Below, one piece after another: positions 42,431 to 52,045 of a DNA stretch of 64,000 nt; the stretch's first letter is position 1, and each line of letters starts with the position of its first letter. The notes under the pieces are model-generated. The model was not told the DNA's origin and searched no databases. It saw only the letters and a program-made list of their open reading frames with translations. Source of the stretch: an uncultured Oceanospirillaceae bacterium (lineage in GTDB: Bacteria; Pseudomonadota; Gammaproteobacteria; Pseudomonadales; Balneatricaceae); assembly GCA_913057435.1 (NCBI GenBank), contig CAJXNY010000013.1, forward strand, positions 40,232-104,231. The letters run 5' to 3'. The translations under genes were made by a program, and so were the position numbers.

Positions 42431-45079
42431 TCAAACATGATGCCGAGCAAGAATCTCTTTCAGCTCAGGCAGTGGTACGGGTCGTGCCAACAGGTAGCCC
42501 TGGCCCGTGTCACACTGATGCTGACGCAGGAAATCCAGTTGTGCTTCGGTCTCGATCCCTTCAGCTACGACTCCCAGCCCCAACTTATGCGACATGGCAA
42601 TCACCGCTGCGGTAATCTCCATATCGTTGCGGTCGTGGGGAATATCACGGACAAAACTGGCATCCACTTTAAGCTGATGCACCGGCAACTTTTTCAGGTA
42701 ACTCAATGAGGAATAGCCACTGCCGAAGTCATCAATGGCCAGTTTGACCCCCAGCTCCCGCATGGACTGCAGAATACGCAGTACCCGCTCCTCATCATCC
42801 ATCACCATCGACTCGGTAATTTCCAGCTCAAGACAGTGGGCAGGCAGGCCACTTTCAGCCAGTACACCACGAATACAGGGCAACAGGTTCGGGTCCCGGA
42901 ACTGGCGCAGCGACAGATTGACTGCCACCAGTAACGGCTGGCCCGGCTGCTGCAGGGCCGCAATGGTATGGCAGGCTTCATGCATTACCCACTCGCCCAG
43001 CGGCACAATCAGCCCCAGCTCTTCAGCCAGCGGAATAAAGTCAGCAGGTGAGACCCAGCCCTTCTCCGGGTGCTGCCAGCGTAGCAGCGCCTCAACGCCC
43101 ACCAGCCGGATGGGATCGTCCAGCGCCCACTGAGGCTGGTAATGTAACTGAAATTGCCCCTGCTCCAGCCCTTCGCGCAGCTCTTTCTCAAACTGAATCC
43201 GGCGCATCACCTCATCGTTCATCTCTGCGGTGAAGAACTGAAAATTATTACGGCCTTTATGCTTGGCCCGGTACATTGCAAGGTCAGCATTTTTCATCAG
43301 CTGGGCGGCATCACGGCCATCTTCCGGGGCCACAGTAACCCCCACACTGGCGGTAACGATGACACTCTGGCCCTGCAGCTGGTAGGGCTCTACCAGCCGT
43401 TCAATCAGCTTGTTCGCCACTCGGGCCAGGCCGGCCTTACGGGCTTCAGGGATCAGTACCACAAATTCGTCACCGCCAAGGCGGGCAATAATATCGGAGT
43501 CACGCAGGGTCTCACGTAAACGGTCGGCAACCTGCTGCAGCAACAGATCGCCCACATCATGGCCCAGGCCATCATTAATCTGCTTAAAGTTGTCCAGATC
43601 CAGGTACAGCATGCCAAGGAAGCGCCCCTGACGCTGTACCTTACGCAACTCCAGATCGAGCTGTTCGCGAAACAGCCGTCGATTGCCCAGCTTGGTCAGC
43701 GGGTCGTAGAATGCCAGCCGCTCAATCTGCGCCTGAGTCTCTTTCTGCTTGCTGATATCTTCACTGATACTGACGTAGTGGGTGATATCCCCCACCTCGT
43801 TGGTAATCGGTGAGATCGACAATGAAGACCAGTAAGTCACCCCGGCTTTCGTGCAGTTCAGCAGCTCACCGTGCCAGTCCTGACCAACACTGATGCTCTG
43901 CCACATCTGTTCATACAGATGCAGGTCACTGTCACCACTGCTCAGAATACGCGGGTTCAGCCCGATGACCTCAACAGCGCTATAACCGGTAACGTCGACA
44001 AACTCTTCATTCACATACTCAATCGCCCCACGCGCATCGGTAATCAACACCATACTGGGACTCTGCTCCACAGCGCGGTACATCTTCTGCAGCATCGCCT
44101 CGGTCTGCTGCCGTTCCAGCACCAGCCCGGTCAGCTGAGCGGCGGCACGGATCAACTCCAGATGCACCGCATCCGGCTCCCAGGGGCGCGGGTAATAAAT
44201 AGCAAAAGTACCCACCACTTCATCATGACTGCCAAAGATGGGTTGCGACCAGCAGGCTGCTACGCCAGCCTGCAATGCCAGCTCACGAAAGGGAGTCCAG
44301 TAGGGGTGCGTTTTAATATTGCCAACAATGGTCAGCTCTGCCGTGCTGGCAGCATGACCACAGGAGCCGATACCCTGGCCGATAGCCATGCCATCAATTG
44401 CGTCGTTATAGAACTCGGGCAGGCCCGGCGCAGCCACACACTGCAGGTGCTCCCGTTCACGATCAAGCAGCAGGATTGAACAGATCATCTCCGGCACCAT
44501 GGCCTCAACCTGCTGCACAATGGAGTGCAGCACAATGTCCTGCGCTTCACCACGCAGCACCAGGTCCAGTACATTAGTCTGCAGCCGCAGCAACAGCTCA
44601 TCGTGCTTCTGTCGGGTAATATCACGGGAAATAGACAGCACCGTATCCTTACTGCCTTCGGTGCCATGGATGGGGATTTTCTGACTTTCCAGTAACACCG
44701 GCCGGCCATCATAGTGGCTGACCCAGTGTTCACCGCTCTGAATGTAACGACTGGTCAGTACCTGAGCATCGGCCGCTTCCAGCTCTGCACCATCACGTAT
44801 CTGAGGTGTCTGAGCCTGGCAAACGTGTTCAACAGGTTTACCAACAAAAGCCGCAAAGGCGCGGTTACATTCCAGATACTGACCGGAGTTGTCTTTGACG
44901 TAGATAAGGTCAGGCACATTATCCAGCAATGCCCGCAGTCGGCGCTGACGACGTTTGAACTGCTGTTTCTGCACCCGCAGCTGTTTCAGCTGCTGACGCT
45001 GGCGAAAGATCACAATCAGGGTGACGACCAGCAACAGAACCAGAACGGTTATGATCGTTAACACAGCAGTACACTCCAA
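42431..45079 (-). CDS. Membrane PAS-GAF-PAS-GGDEF-EAL cyclic-di-GMP enzyme
   Basis: An 882-residue protein: one N-terminal membrane helix (LTIITVLVLLLVVTLIVIF), a basic coiled coil, PAS (about 48-155, DNVPDLIYVKDNSGQYLEC), GAF (about 165-310), PAS (about 320-440, NPRILSSGDSDLHLYEQMW), GGDEF (RLGGDEFVVL near 545) and EAL (GVEALLRWQHPEKG, IDDFGSGYSSLSYLKKLP, VVAEGIETEAQLD). Both catalytic motifs are intact, so it could make and break c-di-GMP depending on sensory input. The PAS and GAF ligands are unknown. Confidence 0.92.
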   Translation of the reverse strand: MECTAVLTIITVLVLLLVVTLIVIFRQRQQLKQLRVQKQQFKRRQRRLRALLDNVPDLIYVKDNSGQYLECNRAFAAFVGKPVEHVCQAQTPQIRDGAELEAADAQVLTSRYIQSGEHWVSHYDGRPVLLESQKIPIHGTEGSKDTVLSISRDITRQKHDELLLRLQTNVLDLVLRGEAQDIVLHSIVQQVEAMVPEMICSILLLDREREHLQCVAAPGLPEFYNDAIDGMAIGQGIGSCGHAASTAELTIVGNIKTHPYWTPFRELALQAGVAACWSQPIFGSHDEVVGTFAIYYPRPWEPDAVHLELIRAAAQLTGLVLERQQTEAMLQKMYRAVEQSPSMVLITDARGAIEYVNEEFVDVTGYSAVEVIGLNPRILSSGDSDLHLYEQMWQSISVGQDWHGELLNCTKAGVTYWSSLSISPITNEVGDITHYVSISEDISKQKETQAQIERLAFYDPLTKLGNRRLFREQLDLELRKVQRQGRFLGMLYLDLDNFKQINDGLGHDVGDLLLQQVADRLRETLRDSDIIARLGGDEFVVLIPEARKAGLARVANKLIERLVEPYQLQGQSVIVTASVGVTVAPEDGRDAAQLMKNADLAMYRAKHKGRNNFQFFTAEMNDEVMRRIQFEKELREGLEQGQFQLHYQPQWALDDPIRLVGVEALLRWQHPEKGWVSPADFIPLAEELGLIVPLGEWVMHEACHTIAALQQPGQPLLVAVNLSLRQFRDPNLLPCIRGVLAESGLPAHCLELEITESMVMDDEERVLRILQSMRELGVKLAIDDFGSGYSSLSYLKKLPVHQLKVDASFVRDIPHDRNDMEITAAVIAMSHKLGLGVVAEGIETEAQLDFLRQHQCDTGQGYLLARPVPLPELKEILARHHV

Positions 45080-45116
45080 TCAGGCTTCAGCAGCCTGTAC
45101 GTCAGGCGAGGGCAAC

Positions 45117-45396
45117 TCAGTTACCCAGTTCAGTCATCCCTGCTGCAAACTGACGCAGCGCGTGGATCTCCTCTGCCCACAAGGTGTCATCGAGGGTTTC
45201 CAGTATCTCTGGATCCCCGCGAAAACATGCATCCTGCATTAGATCTGCGAAACAGCGGCCAGCCGATTTCGCTCTGCCCCAGGTTGTGGTGGCGGTCCAG
45301 TCGCGCACCCAGAGCAGCTTTAGAATCATTCAGGTGCACATCGTGCACCTCTCCCACCGTACTGGCATGAGCACCAATAGAGTGCGGCTTACCCAT
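45117..45396 (-). pseudogene. Collapsed endonuclease IV (nfo) pseudogene
   Basis: The reading frame from the ATG at 45396 begins [17 protein letters not shown], the N terminus of endonuclease IV. It then jumps without interruption to [20 protein letters not shown] and HNLGQSEIG, which normally lie more than 200 residues later. After GWPLF near 45250 the homology continues in another frame ([20 protein letters not shown], then TLWAEEIHAL). An internal deletion of about 600 bases plus a frameshift has therefore destroyed the gene. Only about 90 codons of the usual 280 remain, and most metal ligands are gone. Confidence 0.85.
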
Positions 45397-45400
45397 CGGT

Positions 45401-45583
45401 TTACAGCTTGCAGGCGCCGCCGAGACAGTCGTCAAAATCCATGGATTCCAGCTCTTCACGGGCCGCATGGGACTGCTGCAGCCGCTCCAGTAACTCTCCA
45501 GCCAGACCATCCTGCTGATTAACAGCGGCTTTTTCAAACACGTTCAACAGGGCTTTCAGCTCGTCCAGGGTAAAGTCGTTCAC
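45401..45583 (-). CDS. Small acidic helical protein of unknown function
   Basis: A 60-residue acidic protein, [20 protein letters not shown] then [20 protein letters not shown], ending in [12 protein letters not shown] with a CxxxxC pair. It ends five bases before the nfo remnant and would have been its upstream partner. The family is unknown to me. Confidence 0.55.
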   Translation of the reverse strand: MNDFTLDELKALLNVFEKAAVNQQDGLAGELLERLQQSHAAREELESMDFDDCLGGACKL

Positions 45584-45683
45584 GCCACATCTCCAGCAGT
45601 TTAATTTTTCAGGGCGGCAAGTCTATAGAGCCATTTCCGGCCAGGCAACCGAAATACGCTCATTTTTTATTCAGCCTTCAACA

Positions 45684-47417
45684 TCAGGCCGGTAGCAGAT
45701 GATCTACCATCAGCTGAATACTACGCTTGCCACGGAATTCATTAATATCCAGCCGGTACACCACCTGCACCCGGTTGATACCTTCATCCGGCCAGAGTTC
45801 GGCGTCGCAGTTAAAATGGATTGCATCAATGGCGATGCCACTGGCCGGATCCATCAGCACCATTTTTAGATGGCGCTGACCGACAATACGCTGCTGTAAC
45901 AGGCTGAATTCACCATCAAACAGCGGCTCCGGGAACTGATGCCCCCAAGGACCATTGTCACGTAGCAGCTGAGCCAGCTCCATGCTGATTTCAGCACCAC
46001 TGAGCTGACCATCGGTCAGCACCCGTTGTTGCAGATCCTCAGCATCGAGCTGGCGACGCACTTCTTCATCCAGTGCCTGCTGAAACAGTTCCAGTTTGTC
46101 AGCGGCAATGGTTAGTCCGGCAGCCATGGCATGGCCACCAAACTTGCGCAGCAATTCAGGATAGCGCGCAGCGATCGCGTCGAGGCCATCGCGGATATGG
46201 AAGCCTGGAATCGAGCGGGCCGAACCTTTGATCTCGCCCTCATCACCGGGGGCAAAAGCGATTACCGGTCGGTGTACTCGGTCTTTTATCCGCGAGGCCA
46301 GAATACCGATCACCCCCTGATGCCAGCTGGCATCGTACAGCGCCACGCCCCAGGGCAGCTGCTCGTCAGACAGCTCTATATCGTTGAGGATCACCAGCGC
46401 TTGCTGCTGCATCTCCTGCTCAATCTGGCGGCGCTCTTTATTCAGTTCATCCAGGGTATTGGCCAGATCACGGGCATAGTCCAGGTCCGGGCTAAGCAGA
46501 CACTCAATGCCGATCGACATATCTTCCAGCCGCCCGGCGGCATTGAGCCGGGGTGCCAGCGCAAAACCAAAATCAGCCGCTACCATCTTGCTCGGATCAC
46601 GCCCGGCGATTTCGATCAGCGCCTGGATACCCGGCCGCATATAGCCCGCCCGGATCCGCTGCAGGCCCTGGTGCACCAGGGTCCGGTTGTTATGTTCCAG
46701 CGCGACAACATCTGCCACGGTGCCCAGCGCCACCAGATCCAGCAACACGCCAAGATTAGGTGTACCCAGCCCGCGAGCTTCAAACCAGCCTCGCTGCTGT
46801 AATGCCCGGCGCAGGGCGATCATCACATAGAAAATCACCCCTACGCCGCAAGTCGATTTGGCAATAAAATCACAGCCCGGCTGATTGGGATTCACAATGG
46901 CACAGGCGTCCGGCAGCTCAGCCCCTGGCAAATGGTGATCCGTGACCACCACATCCACGCCATGGCTGTTAGCCCGCGCCACCCCTTCCACCGAGGAGAT
47001 GCCGTTATCAACGGTGATCAACAGTTGTGGCTGCTGGGTCACCGCCACCTCAACAATTTCCGGGCTCAGACCATAGCCGTATTCAAAGCGGTTAGGCACC
47101 AGATATTCAACCTCCCCCGCCCCCATCATACGCAGCGCTTCTATCGCCACCGCTGTACTGGTCGCACCGTCACAGTCGAAGTCACCAACAATCAGGATCT
47201 TCTGCTGTTTTTCCAGCGCCTCAACCAGCCGTACCACCGCAGCGTCCATGCCTTTCATAGCAGTGTCTGGCAGCAGCTCTTTCAGGTTACGGCCCAGCTC
47301 GGCCTGGTCGGTAATGCCACGACTGGCATAAATTCGCGCCAGTACAGGAGAGACCTGCTGTTCAATCGGCAGGCCCGCTGGCGGAGATGGACGACGTTCG
47401 ATTATCAGTTGCTTCAT
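45684..47417 (-). CDS. recJ: Single-stranded-DNA-specific 5'-3' exonuclease RecJ
   Basis: A 577-residue exonuclease of recombination and mismatch repair. The DHH-family metal motifs are present: VGDFDCDGATS, VTVDNGISS, VVTDHHLPG and the DHHA1 motif KFGGHAMAAGL. The C-terminal OB-like region is seen with MVLMDPASGIAIDAIHF. The length matches the 577 residues of E. coli RecJ. It overlaps the end of the upstream DUF218 gene by 56 bases. Confidence 0.95.
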   Translation of the reverse strand: MKQLIIERRPSPPAGLPIEQQVSPVLARIYASRGITDQAELGRNLKELLPDTAMKGMDAAVVRLVEALEKQQKILIVGDFDCDGATSTAVAIEALRMMGAGEVEYLVPNRFEYGYGLSPEIVEVAVTQQPQLLITVDNGISSVEGVARANSHGVDVVVTDHHLPGAELPDACAIVNPNQPGCDFIAKSTCGVGVIFYVMIALRRALQQRGWFEARGLGTPNLGVLLDLVALGTVADVVALEHNNRTLVHQGLQRIRAGYMRPGIQALIEIAGRDPSKMVAADFGFALAPRLNAAGRLEDMSIGIECLLSPDLDYARDLANTLDELNKERRQIEQEMQQQALVILNDIELSDEQLPWGVALYDASWHQGVIGILASRIKDRVHRPVIAFAPGDEGEIKGSARSIPGFHIRDGLDAIAARYPELLRKFGGHAMAAGLTIAADKLELFQQALDEEVRRQLDAEDLQQRVLTDGQLSGAEISMELAQLLRDNGPWGHQFPEPLFDGEFSLLQQRIVGQRHLKMVLMDPASGIAIDAIHFNCDAELWPDEGINRVQVVYRLDINEFRGKRSIQLMVDHLLPA

Positions 47418-48216
47418 TGTGCTCTCTGGGCGCGGTTAATGGCGCGGGAAACCACTGGCCAGTTTTGCCAGTCAGAAAATAAACGGCCAGCCCCAGCCAC
47501 TCACGACTGGCAATACTAAGGTCACGCAGGTTTTTCCACAGGATGGGCCGATAACGGTTTTCACCACTGTAGTAATCTACCGGCCAGGGAATCACCGGCC
47601 AGCCATGCTGACGAAAGACGCCAACTGAACGCGGCATATGGTATGCCGACGTTACCAGCAACCAGGGCTTTTCGGGCGTACTGAGTAACAGTTTTCGACT
47701 TTCACGGGCATTTTCATGGGTATTACGCGAGTTACGCTCAATCTGCACACGCTCTGCCATACCGACACTGCGTAGCCACTGCTGCACGACATCACCACCA
47801 CGGTACTCTGGCCGTAACAGAGAGCCCGAACCGCCACTGAAAATCACCGGCACATCCGGGTAACGCTTCATCAACGGCAGCATCGCCAACACCCGATCAC
47901 CGGCGGCATTAAACTGTGGCTGTTGCCAGCGCACACTCTGTTCGGCGATTTCACCCCCACCCAGCACAATAATGCCACCAATGTCCTGCACCGGCTCCGG
48001 TTGAGCAAAGCGGGTTTCCAGCGGCCGCAACAGCCAGTTACCCAGCGGAAACAGAGTCACGGTAACCAGCAGGAGGGCACTGAACCACAACAGCGTCAGC
48101 CCGCCACGCCAGCGAAAACTGGTCAGCAGGATGGCCAGCACCAGCAGAATAACCAGCAGGTGATCAGGTTGCACCAGCGTCCAGCCCAGTTTTGACAGGG
48201 CAAAAAAACTGTCCAT
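47362..48216 (-). CDS. YdcF/ElyC-like DUF218 membrane protein
   Basis: A 284-residue inner-membrane protein with two N-terminal hydrophobic helices (HLLVILLVLAILLTSF, TLLWFSALLLVTVTLF) and a large periplasmic or cytoplasmic DUF218 domain: GGIIVLGGGEIAEQS, PVIFSGGSGSL, NTHENARESRKLL and LVTSAYHMPRSVGVFRQHG. E. coli ElyC of this family acts in peptidoglycan and enterobacterial common antigen balance. The C-terminal 40 residues are encoded over the start of recJ, an unusually long overlap. The start is the ATG before DSFFALSK. Confidence 0.85.
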   Translation of the reverse strand: MDSFFALSKLGWTLVQPDHLLVILLVLAILLTSFRWRGGLTLLWFSALLLVTVTLFPLGNWLLRPLETRFAQPEPVQDIGGIIVLGGGEIAEQSVRWQQPQFNAAGDRVLAMLPLMKRYPDVPVIFSGGSGSLLRPEYRGGDVVQQWLRSVGMAERVQIERNSRNTHENARESRKLLLSTPEKPWLLVTSAYHMPRSVGVFRQHGWPVIPWPVDYYSGENRYRPILWKNLRDLSIASREWLGLAVYFLTGKTGQWFPAPLTAPREHNEATDNRTSSISASGPAD

Positions 48217-48242
48217 AGTTTCTCCCTCTCTCCTTAAAAAGT

Positions 48243-48285
48243 AAAAAGCCCGGCCCTCGTGCATTCCTGCACGACGGTACCGGGC
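48243..48285 (-). terminator. Rho-independent terminator of hom-thrC
   Basis: On the minus strand GCCCGG...CCGGGC encloses a 7-bp TCGTGCA/TGCACGA stem; a run of five U follows. It lies 29 bases beyond thrC. Confidence 0.8.
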
Positions 48286-48313
48286 CTGAGCCGAGCATTA
48301 CTGCTCAGTGCAT

Positions 48314-49708
48314 TCAGCTGTTATGAACATGGCTGGCAACAAACTGCTGCACGGTGCCCAGATCATTCACCAGAACAGTCAGACGTTCTTCACGCTCAAA
48401 CAGGTCCGTCAGGTGCGCAGGCAGCTGCGGACTTTCCAGACCGGCTTTAACCACCGGTTCCGGGAATTTAACCGGATGCGCTGTCGCCAGAATGATCATC
48501 GGTACGCTGCGGTCACTGTTGCACTCGCGGGCCGCTTTCACGGCAATCGCCGTGTGTGGGTCCAGCAGGTAACCGGTTTCAGCATACACCTGTTTGATCA
48601 CCGCACAGGTCGTCTCATCGTCTACCGCACAGCTGTCGAACAGTTCACGTACCTTGTCCCAGCGCGCGCCATCAAGCTGTACAGATTCGGACTTGAAGCG
48701 GTCCATCAGATCAGCAATAGCCGCACCGTCGCGGTCGTAAATATCGAACAGCATACGTTCAAAGTTGGACGACACCATGATATCCATGGATGGCGACAAC
48801 GTGTGCTCCAGAGTGCCTTTAGACATATCGTTGCCGCTGATTACACGGTGCAGAATATCGTTACGGTTGGTGGCAACCACCAGCTGTTTGATCGGCAGGC
48901 CCATCTGTTTAGCCAGATAGCCAGCGAAGATATCGCCGAAGTTACCGGTTGGCACAGAGAAGCTCACTTCACGGTGTGGACCACCCACAGCCAGTGAGGC
49001 TGAAAAGTAGTACACAATCTGGGACATGATGCGCGCCCAGTTGATGGAGTTCACGGCACCCAGTTTCAGACCCTTCAGGAAACCCTGATCGGCGAAGCTG
49101 TCTTTAACCATCTGCTGACAGTCATCGAAGTTACCTTCCAGCGCAACGTTATAGACGTTGTCTTCCAGGATGGTGGTCATCTGGCGACGCTGCACTTCGG
49201 ATACGCGGTTATGCGGATGCAGGATAAAGATATCCAGATGCTCGCTATGGCAGCAACCTTCAATGGCAGCAGAACCGGTATCACCGGACGTCGCGCCCAT
49301 GATCACCAGACGTTCTTTGCGCTTGCTCAGCACGTAGTCCATCAGGCGGCCCAGCAGCTGCAGGGCAAAATCTTTAAAGGCCAGCGTCGGACCATGGAAC
49401 AGCTCCAGGATCCATTCGTTGGTACCCAGGCCCTGTACCGGTGCCACACCGATGTGATTGAAACCGGCATAGGTCTCATCAATCATCTGCTTCAGATCGG
49501 CATCATCAATACAGCCAGCGACAAACGGGCTGATGATTTTAAATGCCAGATCGCTGTACGGCAGGCCTGCCCAGCTGGCGATCTCTTCTTTAGAGAACGT
49601 TGGCAGAGTTTCAGGTACGTACAGACCGCCATCGCTGGCCAGACCAGCCAGCAATACGTCTTCAAAGTTCAGCGCCGGAGCCTGACCTCGAGTGGAGATA
49701 TATTTCAC
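48314..49708 (-). CDS. thrC: Threonine synthase
   Basis: A 464-residue PLP enzyme converting O-phosphohomoserine to threonine. The PLP lysine is in FHGPTLAFKDFALQLLG; GATSGDTGSAAIEGC and SVPTGNFGDIFAGYLAKQMG are the phosphate-binding and substrate loops. It starts MKYISTRGQ, as expected, and follows hom by 14 bases, forming a hom-thrC unit without thrB; the homoserine kinase must lie elsewhere, as in pseudomonads. Confidence 0.95.
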   Translation of the reverse strand: MKYISTRGQAPALNFEDVLLAGLASDGGLYVPETLPTFSKEEIASWAGLPYSDLAFKIISPFVAGCIDDADLKQMIDETYAGFNHIGVAPVQGLGTNEWILELFHGPTLAFKDFALQLLGRLMDYVLSKRKERLVIMGATSGDTGSAAIEGCCHSEHLDIFILHPHNRVSEVQRRQMTTILEDNVYNVALEGNFDDCQQMVKDSFADQGFLKGLKLGAVNSINWARIMSQIVYYFSASLAVGGPHREVSFSVPTGNFGDIFAGYLAKQMGLPIKQLVVATNRNDILHRVISGNDMSKGTLEHTLSPSMDIMVSSNFERMLFDIYDRDGAAIADLMDRFKSESVQLDGARWDKVRELFDSCAVDDETTCAVIKQVYAETGYLLDPHTAIAVKAARECNSDRSVPMIILATAHPVKFPEPVVKAGLESPQLPAHLTDLFEREERLTVLVNDLGTVQQFVASHVHNS

Positions 49709-49722
49709 GTTCAGGTCCTCGC

Positions 49723-51018
49723 TTACAACTGCTCTACACGGATGCGGGTTACGCTACCGTTGATCTCTGCCAGTGCTTCAATGGCAGTGATTGCGTCATT
49801 CATTTTCTGCTCCTGTACCTTCTGGGTCAGGATGATCACCGGTACCTGCTGCTCGCTGGTCTCTTTCTGGATGATCGCTTCAATGTTGATGCCCTGCTCG
49901 CCCAGAATGCTGGTGATCGCTGCCAGGGTGCCCGGCTGTTCGCTGGCAGACAGGCGCAGGTAACAGGCGGTTTCAGTCTGCTCAATCGCAGCAATCGGCG
50001 TGTCATACAGCGAACCCGGGTGGAACGCCAGGTGAGGTACACGGTTATCACGGTCCGCTGTCAGCGTACGCACAACATCAATAAGGTCAGCAACCACGGC
50101 AGACGCCGTTGGTTCTGCACCCGCACCTGCACCGTAATACAGGGTCTGGCCGACGGCATCGCCGTCCACAACAACGGCGTTCATCACGCCGTTTACATTG
50201 GCCAGCAGTGCCTGTTCAGGAATCAGAGCCGGGTGCACACGCAGCTCAACACCGTGATCGGTACGACGGCTGATGCCCAGATGCTTGATACGGTAGCCCA
50301 GCTCTTCAGCGTACTGCACATCTTCCGAGGTAATCTTGCTGATCCCTTCGGTGTATGCCTTGTTGAACTGCAACGGAATACCGAAGGCGATGGAGGACAG
50401 GATGGTCAGCTTGTGTGCTGCATCGATACCTTCAACATCGAAGGTTGGATCCGCTTCAGCGTAGCCCAGTTCCTGGGCTTCTTTGAGCACATCATCAAAG
50501 TCACGGCCTTTCTCTTTCATCTCAGTCAGGATGAAGTTACCGGTGCCGTTGATGATGCCCGCCAGCCAGTTGATTCGGTTAGCAGACAGACCTTCACGGA
50601 TTGCTTTGATGATCGGGATGCCACCGGCAACACCGGCTTCAAACGCCACCATCACGTTTTTCTTCTGCGCCGCCTCAAAGATCTCATTACCATGTTCGGC
50701 AATCAGCGCTTTGTTCGCGGTAACGACATGCTTGCCGTTTTCAATCGCTGTCATCACCAGATCCAGGGCTACGTCGTAACCACCGATCAGTTCAACCACG
50801 ATGTCAATTTCAGGGTTGGTCGCGACCGCAAAAACATCGCTGGTCATCTGCGTGCCTTTGGTGTCAATCGCCGGATTTTCACGACGGGCACCAATTTCCT
50901 CGACAACAATTTTTCGGCCTGCACGACGCGCAATCTCGTCTGCATTACGTTTCAGAACGTTGAACGTACCGCCACCGACCGTACCCAGTCCACAGATACC
51001 CACTTTTACCGGTTTCAA
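49723..51018 (-). CDS. hom: Homoserine dehydrogenase
   Basis: A 431-residue monofunctional homoserine dehydrogenase making homoserine for threonine and methionine. The NAD(P) site is VGICGLGTVGGGTFNVL; GGYDVALDLV and VVTANKALIAEHG follow, and a C-terminal ACT domain (YLRLSASEQPGTLAAITSIL) probably binds threonine. The start is a TTG (LKPVKVGI) with GAGG seven bases upstream; the open frame runs 33 codons further without family resemblance. It is cotranscribed with thrC. Confidence 0.93.
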   Translation of the reverse strand: MKPVKVGICGLGTVGGGTFNVLKRNADEIARRAGRKIVVEEIGARRENPAIDTKGTQMTSDVFAVATNPEIDIVVELIGGYDVALDLVMTAIENGKHVVTANKALIAEHGNEIFEAAQKKNVMVAFEAGVAGGIPIIKAIREGLSANRINWLAGIINGTGNFILTEMKEKGRDFDDVLKEAQELGYAEADPTFDVEGIDAAHKLTILSSIAFGIPLQFNKAYTEGISKITSEDVQYAEELGYRIKHLGISRRTDHGVELRVHPALIPEQALLANVNGVMNAVVVDGDAVGQTLYYGAGAGAEPTASAVVADLIDVVRTLTADRDNRVPHLAFHPGSLYDTPIAAIEQTETACYLRLSASEQPGTLAAITSILGEQGINIEAIIQKETSEQQVPVIILTQKVQEQKMNDAITAIEALAEINGSVTRIRVEQL

Positions 51019-51165
51019 ACCAACACCTCGCGCAAACCATTTACGATAGGATCGGCCGCACTTGCGACCGAAAACAGGCCAAACAGTATATCTGATTGCC
51101 AGGCGCAGACCTAACAACTGGCAGAAACAAATAGAGGCCGAAAAAACCTCTGTTTAAAGGCATAA

Positions 51166-51192
51166 AAAAAGGAGCATTCAATGCTCCTTTTT
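51166..51192. terminator. Terminator between dsbC and hom
   Basis: AAAAGGAGCATT and AATGCTCCTTTT form a near-perfect palindrome with A/T runs on both sides, ending the dsbC transcript before hom. Confidence 0.85.
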
Positions 51193-51208
51193 AATGAATT
51201 GTGCAAGA

Positions 51209-51946
51209 TTACTTCAGTTCAAGCATCGCTGCCAGCCGCTCAGCCGGTACGTAGCCTGGAATCAGGGTGCCATCTTCCAGCACCATCGCAGGGGTACCGT
51301 TCACACCCACCGACTGGCCCAGCGCCATCTGCTCCATCACCGGATTGGTGCAGGTTTTCGCAGCAACCTTACCGCCGGTTTTAGAACTGTGCATCGCATC
51401 AGCACGGGCCTTGCCCGCACTTTCACACCAGATGGATACCATCTCTTTATACGCCGGGGAACCGAAGCCCGCACGCGGGTACGCCAGGTAATTAACCTGC
51501 ACGCCCATTTTATTCAGCGCCGGGATTTCTTCATGCAACTTGCGGCAATAAGGGCAGCTGGTATCGGTGAAAACATTGATAGTTGCTTTCACTTCGCCCG
51601 CCGGGGCATAAACAATTTTGTCATCATCGGAGATGGCAGCAACTTTCTGCGCCCGCGTTACTGCCGCTTTTTTCTCGGTCAGGTTCACAAAGCCATCGTT
51701 ATCGCTATAACGGTACAGCTGGCCCACCACAAAGTATTCACCCTGAGGGTCGGAAAACAGCGTTTCACCACTGCCCAGCGTCACCTCATAGAGTCCACCC
51801 ATCGCTGCGGGTTTTACCGAGGCAACCGGAATACCTTCATTCACCTTTTTCAACTGTGCCACGATACGCTCTTCAGCACTTTGCGCAGCCATCAGAGTTC
51901 CATTCAGGCCCAGTATCATCAGGGCGCTTACCAATACTTTACGCAT
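51209..51946 (-). CDS. dsbC: Thiol:disulfide interchange protein DsbC
   Basis: A 245-residue periplasmic disulfide isomerase. A signal peptide (MRKVLVSALMILGLNGTLMA) is followed by the N-terminal dimerisation domain and a thioredoxin fold with the CPYC active site (VFTDTSCPYCRKLHEEIP) and cis-proline loop VGVNGTPAMVLEDG. It lies between xerD and hom, an arrangement familiar from Pseudomonas. Confidence 0.93.
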   Translation of the reverse strand: MRKVLVSALMILGLNGTLMAAQSAEERIVAQLKKVNEGIPVASVKPAAMGGLYEVTLGSGETLFSDPQGEYFVVGQLYRYSDNDGFVNLTEKKAAVTRAQKVAAISDDDKIVYAPAGEVKATINVFTDTSCPYCRKLHEEIPALNKMGVQVNYLAYPRAGFGSPAYKEMVSIWCESAGKARADAMHSSKTGGKVAAKTCTNPVMEQMALGQSVGVNGTPAMVLEDGTLIPGYVPAERLAAMLELK

Positions 51947-52045
51947 TCAAATCCTCGTTACTTTGCTCAGGTTGCAAGAGTGGCACGACTGTACGATTAC
52001 CCGAAGCGCACAAAGTTCCCAGGCCCTGCAAATTAGTTAGCCCGC

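Noticed and set aside
45187..45537. A 116-codon gene covering the small acidic gene and the nfo remnant
   Set aside because: Its N-terminal half is an out-of-frame reading of the small acidic gene; only the part from 45396 onward is nfo-derived.
46131..46802. Plus-strand open frame within recJ
   Set aside because: Antisense shadow of recJ; composition follows recJ third-position bias.
49600..51114. Open frame of 504 codons on the plus strand
   Set aside because: Antisense across hom and the start of thrC, both complete genes.
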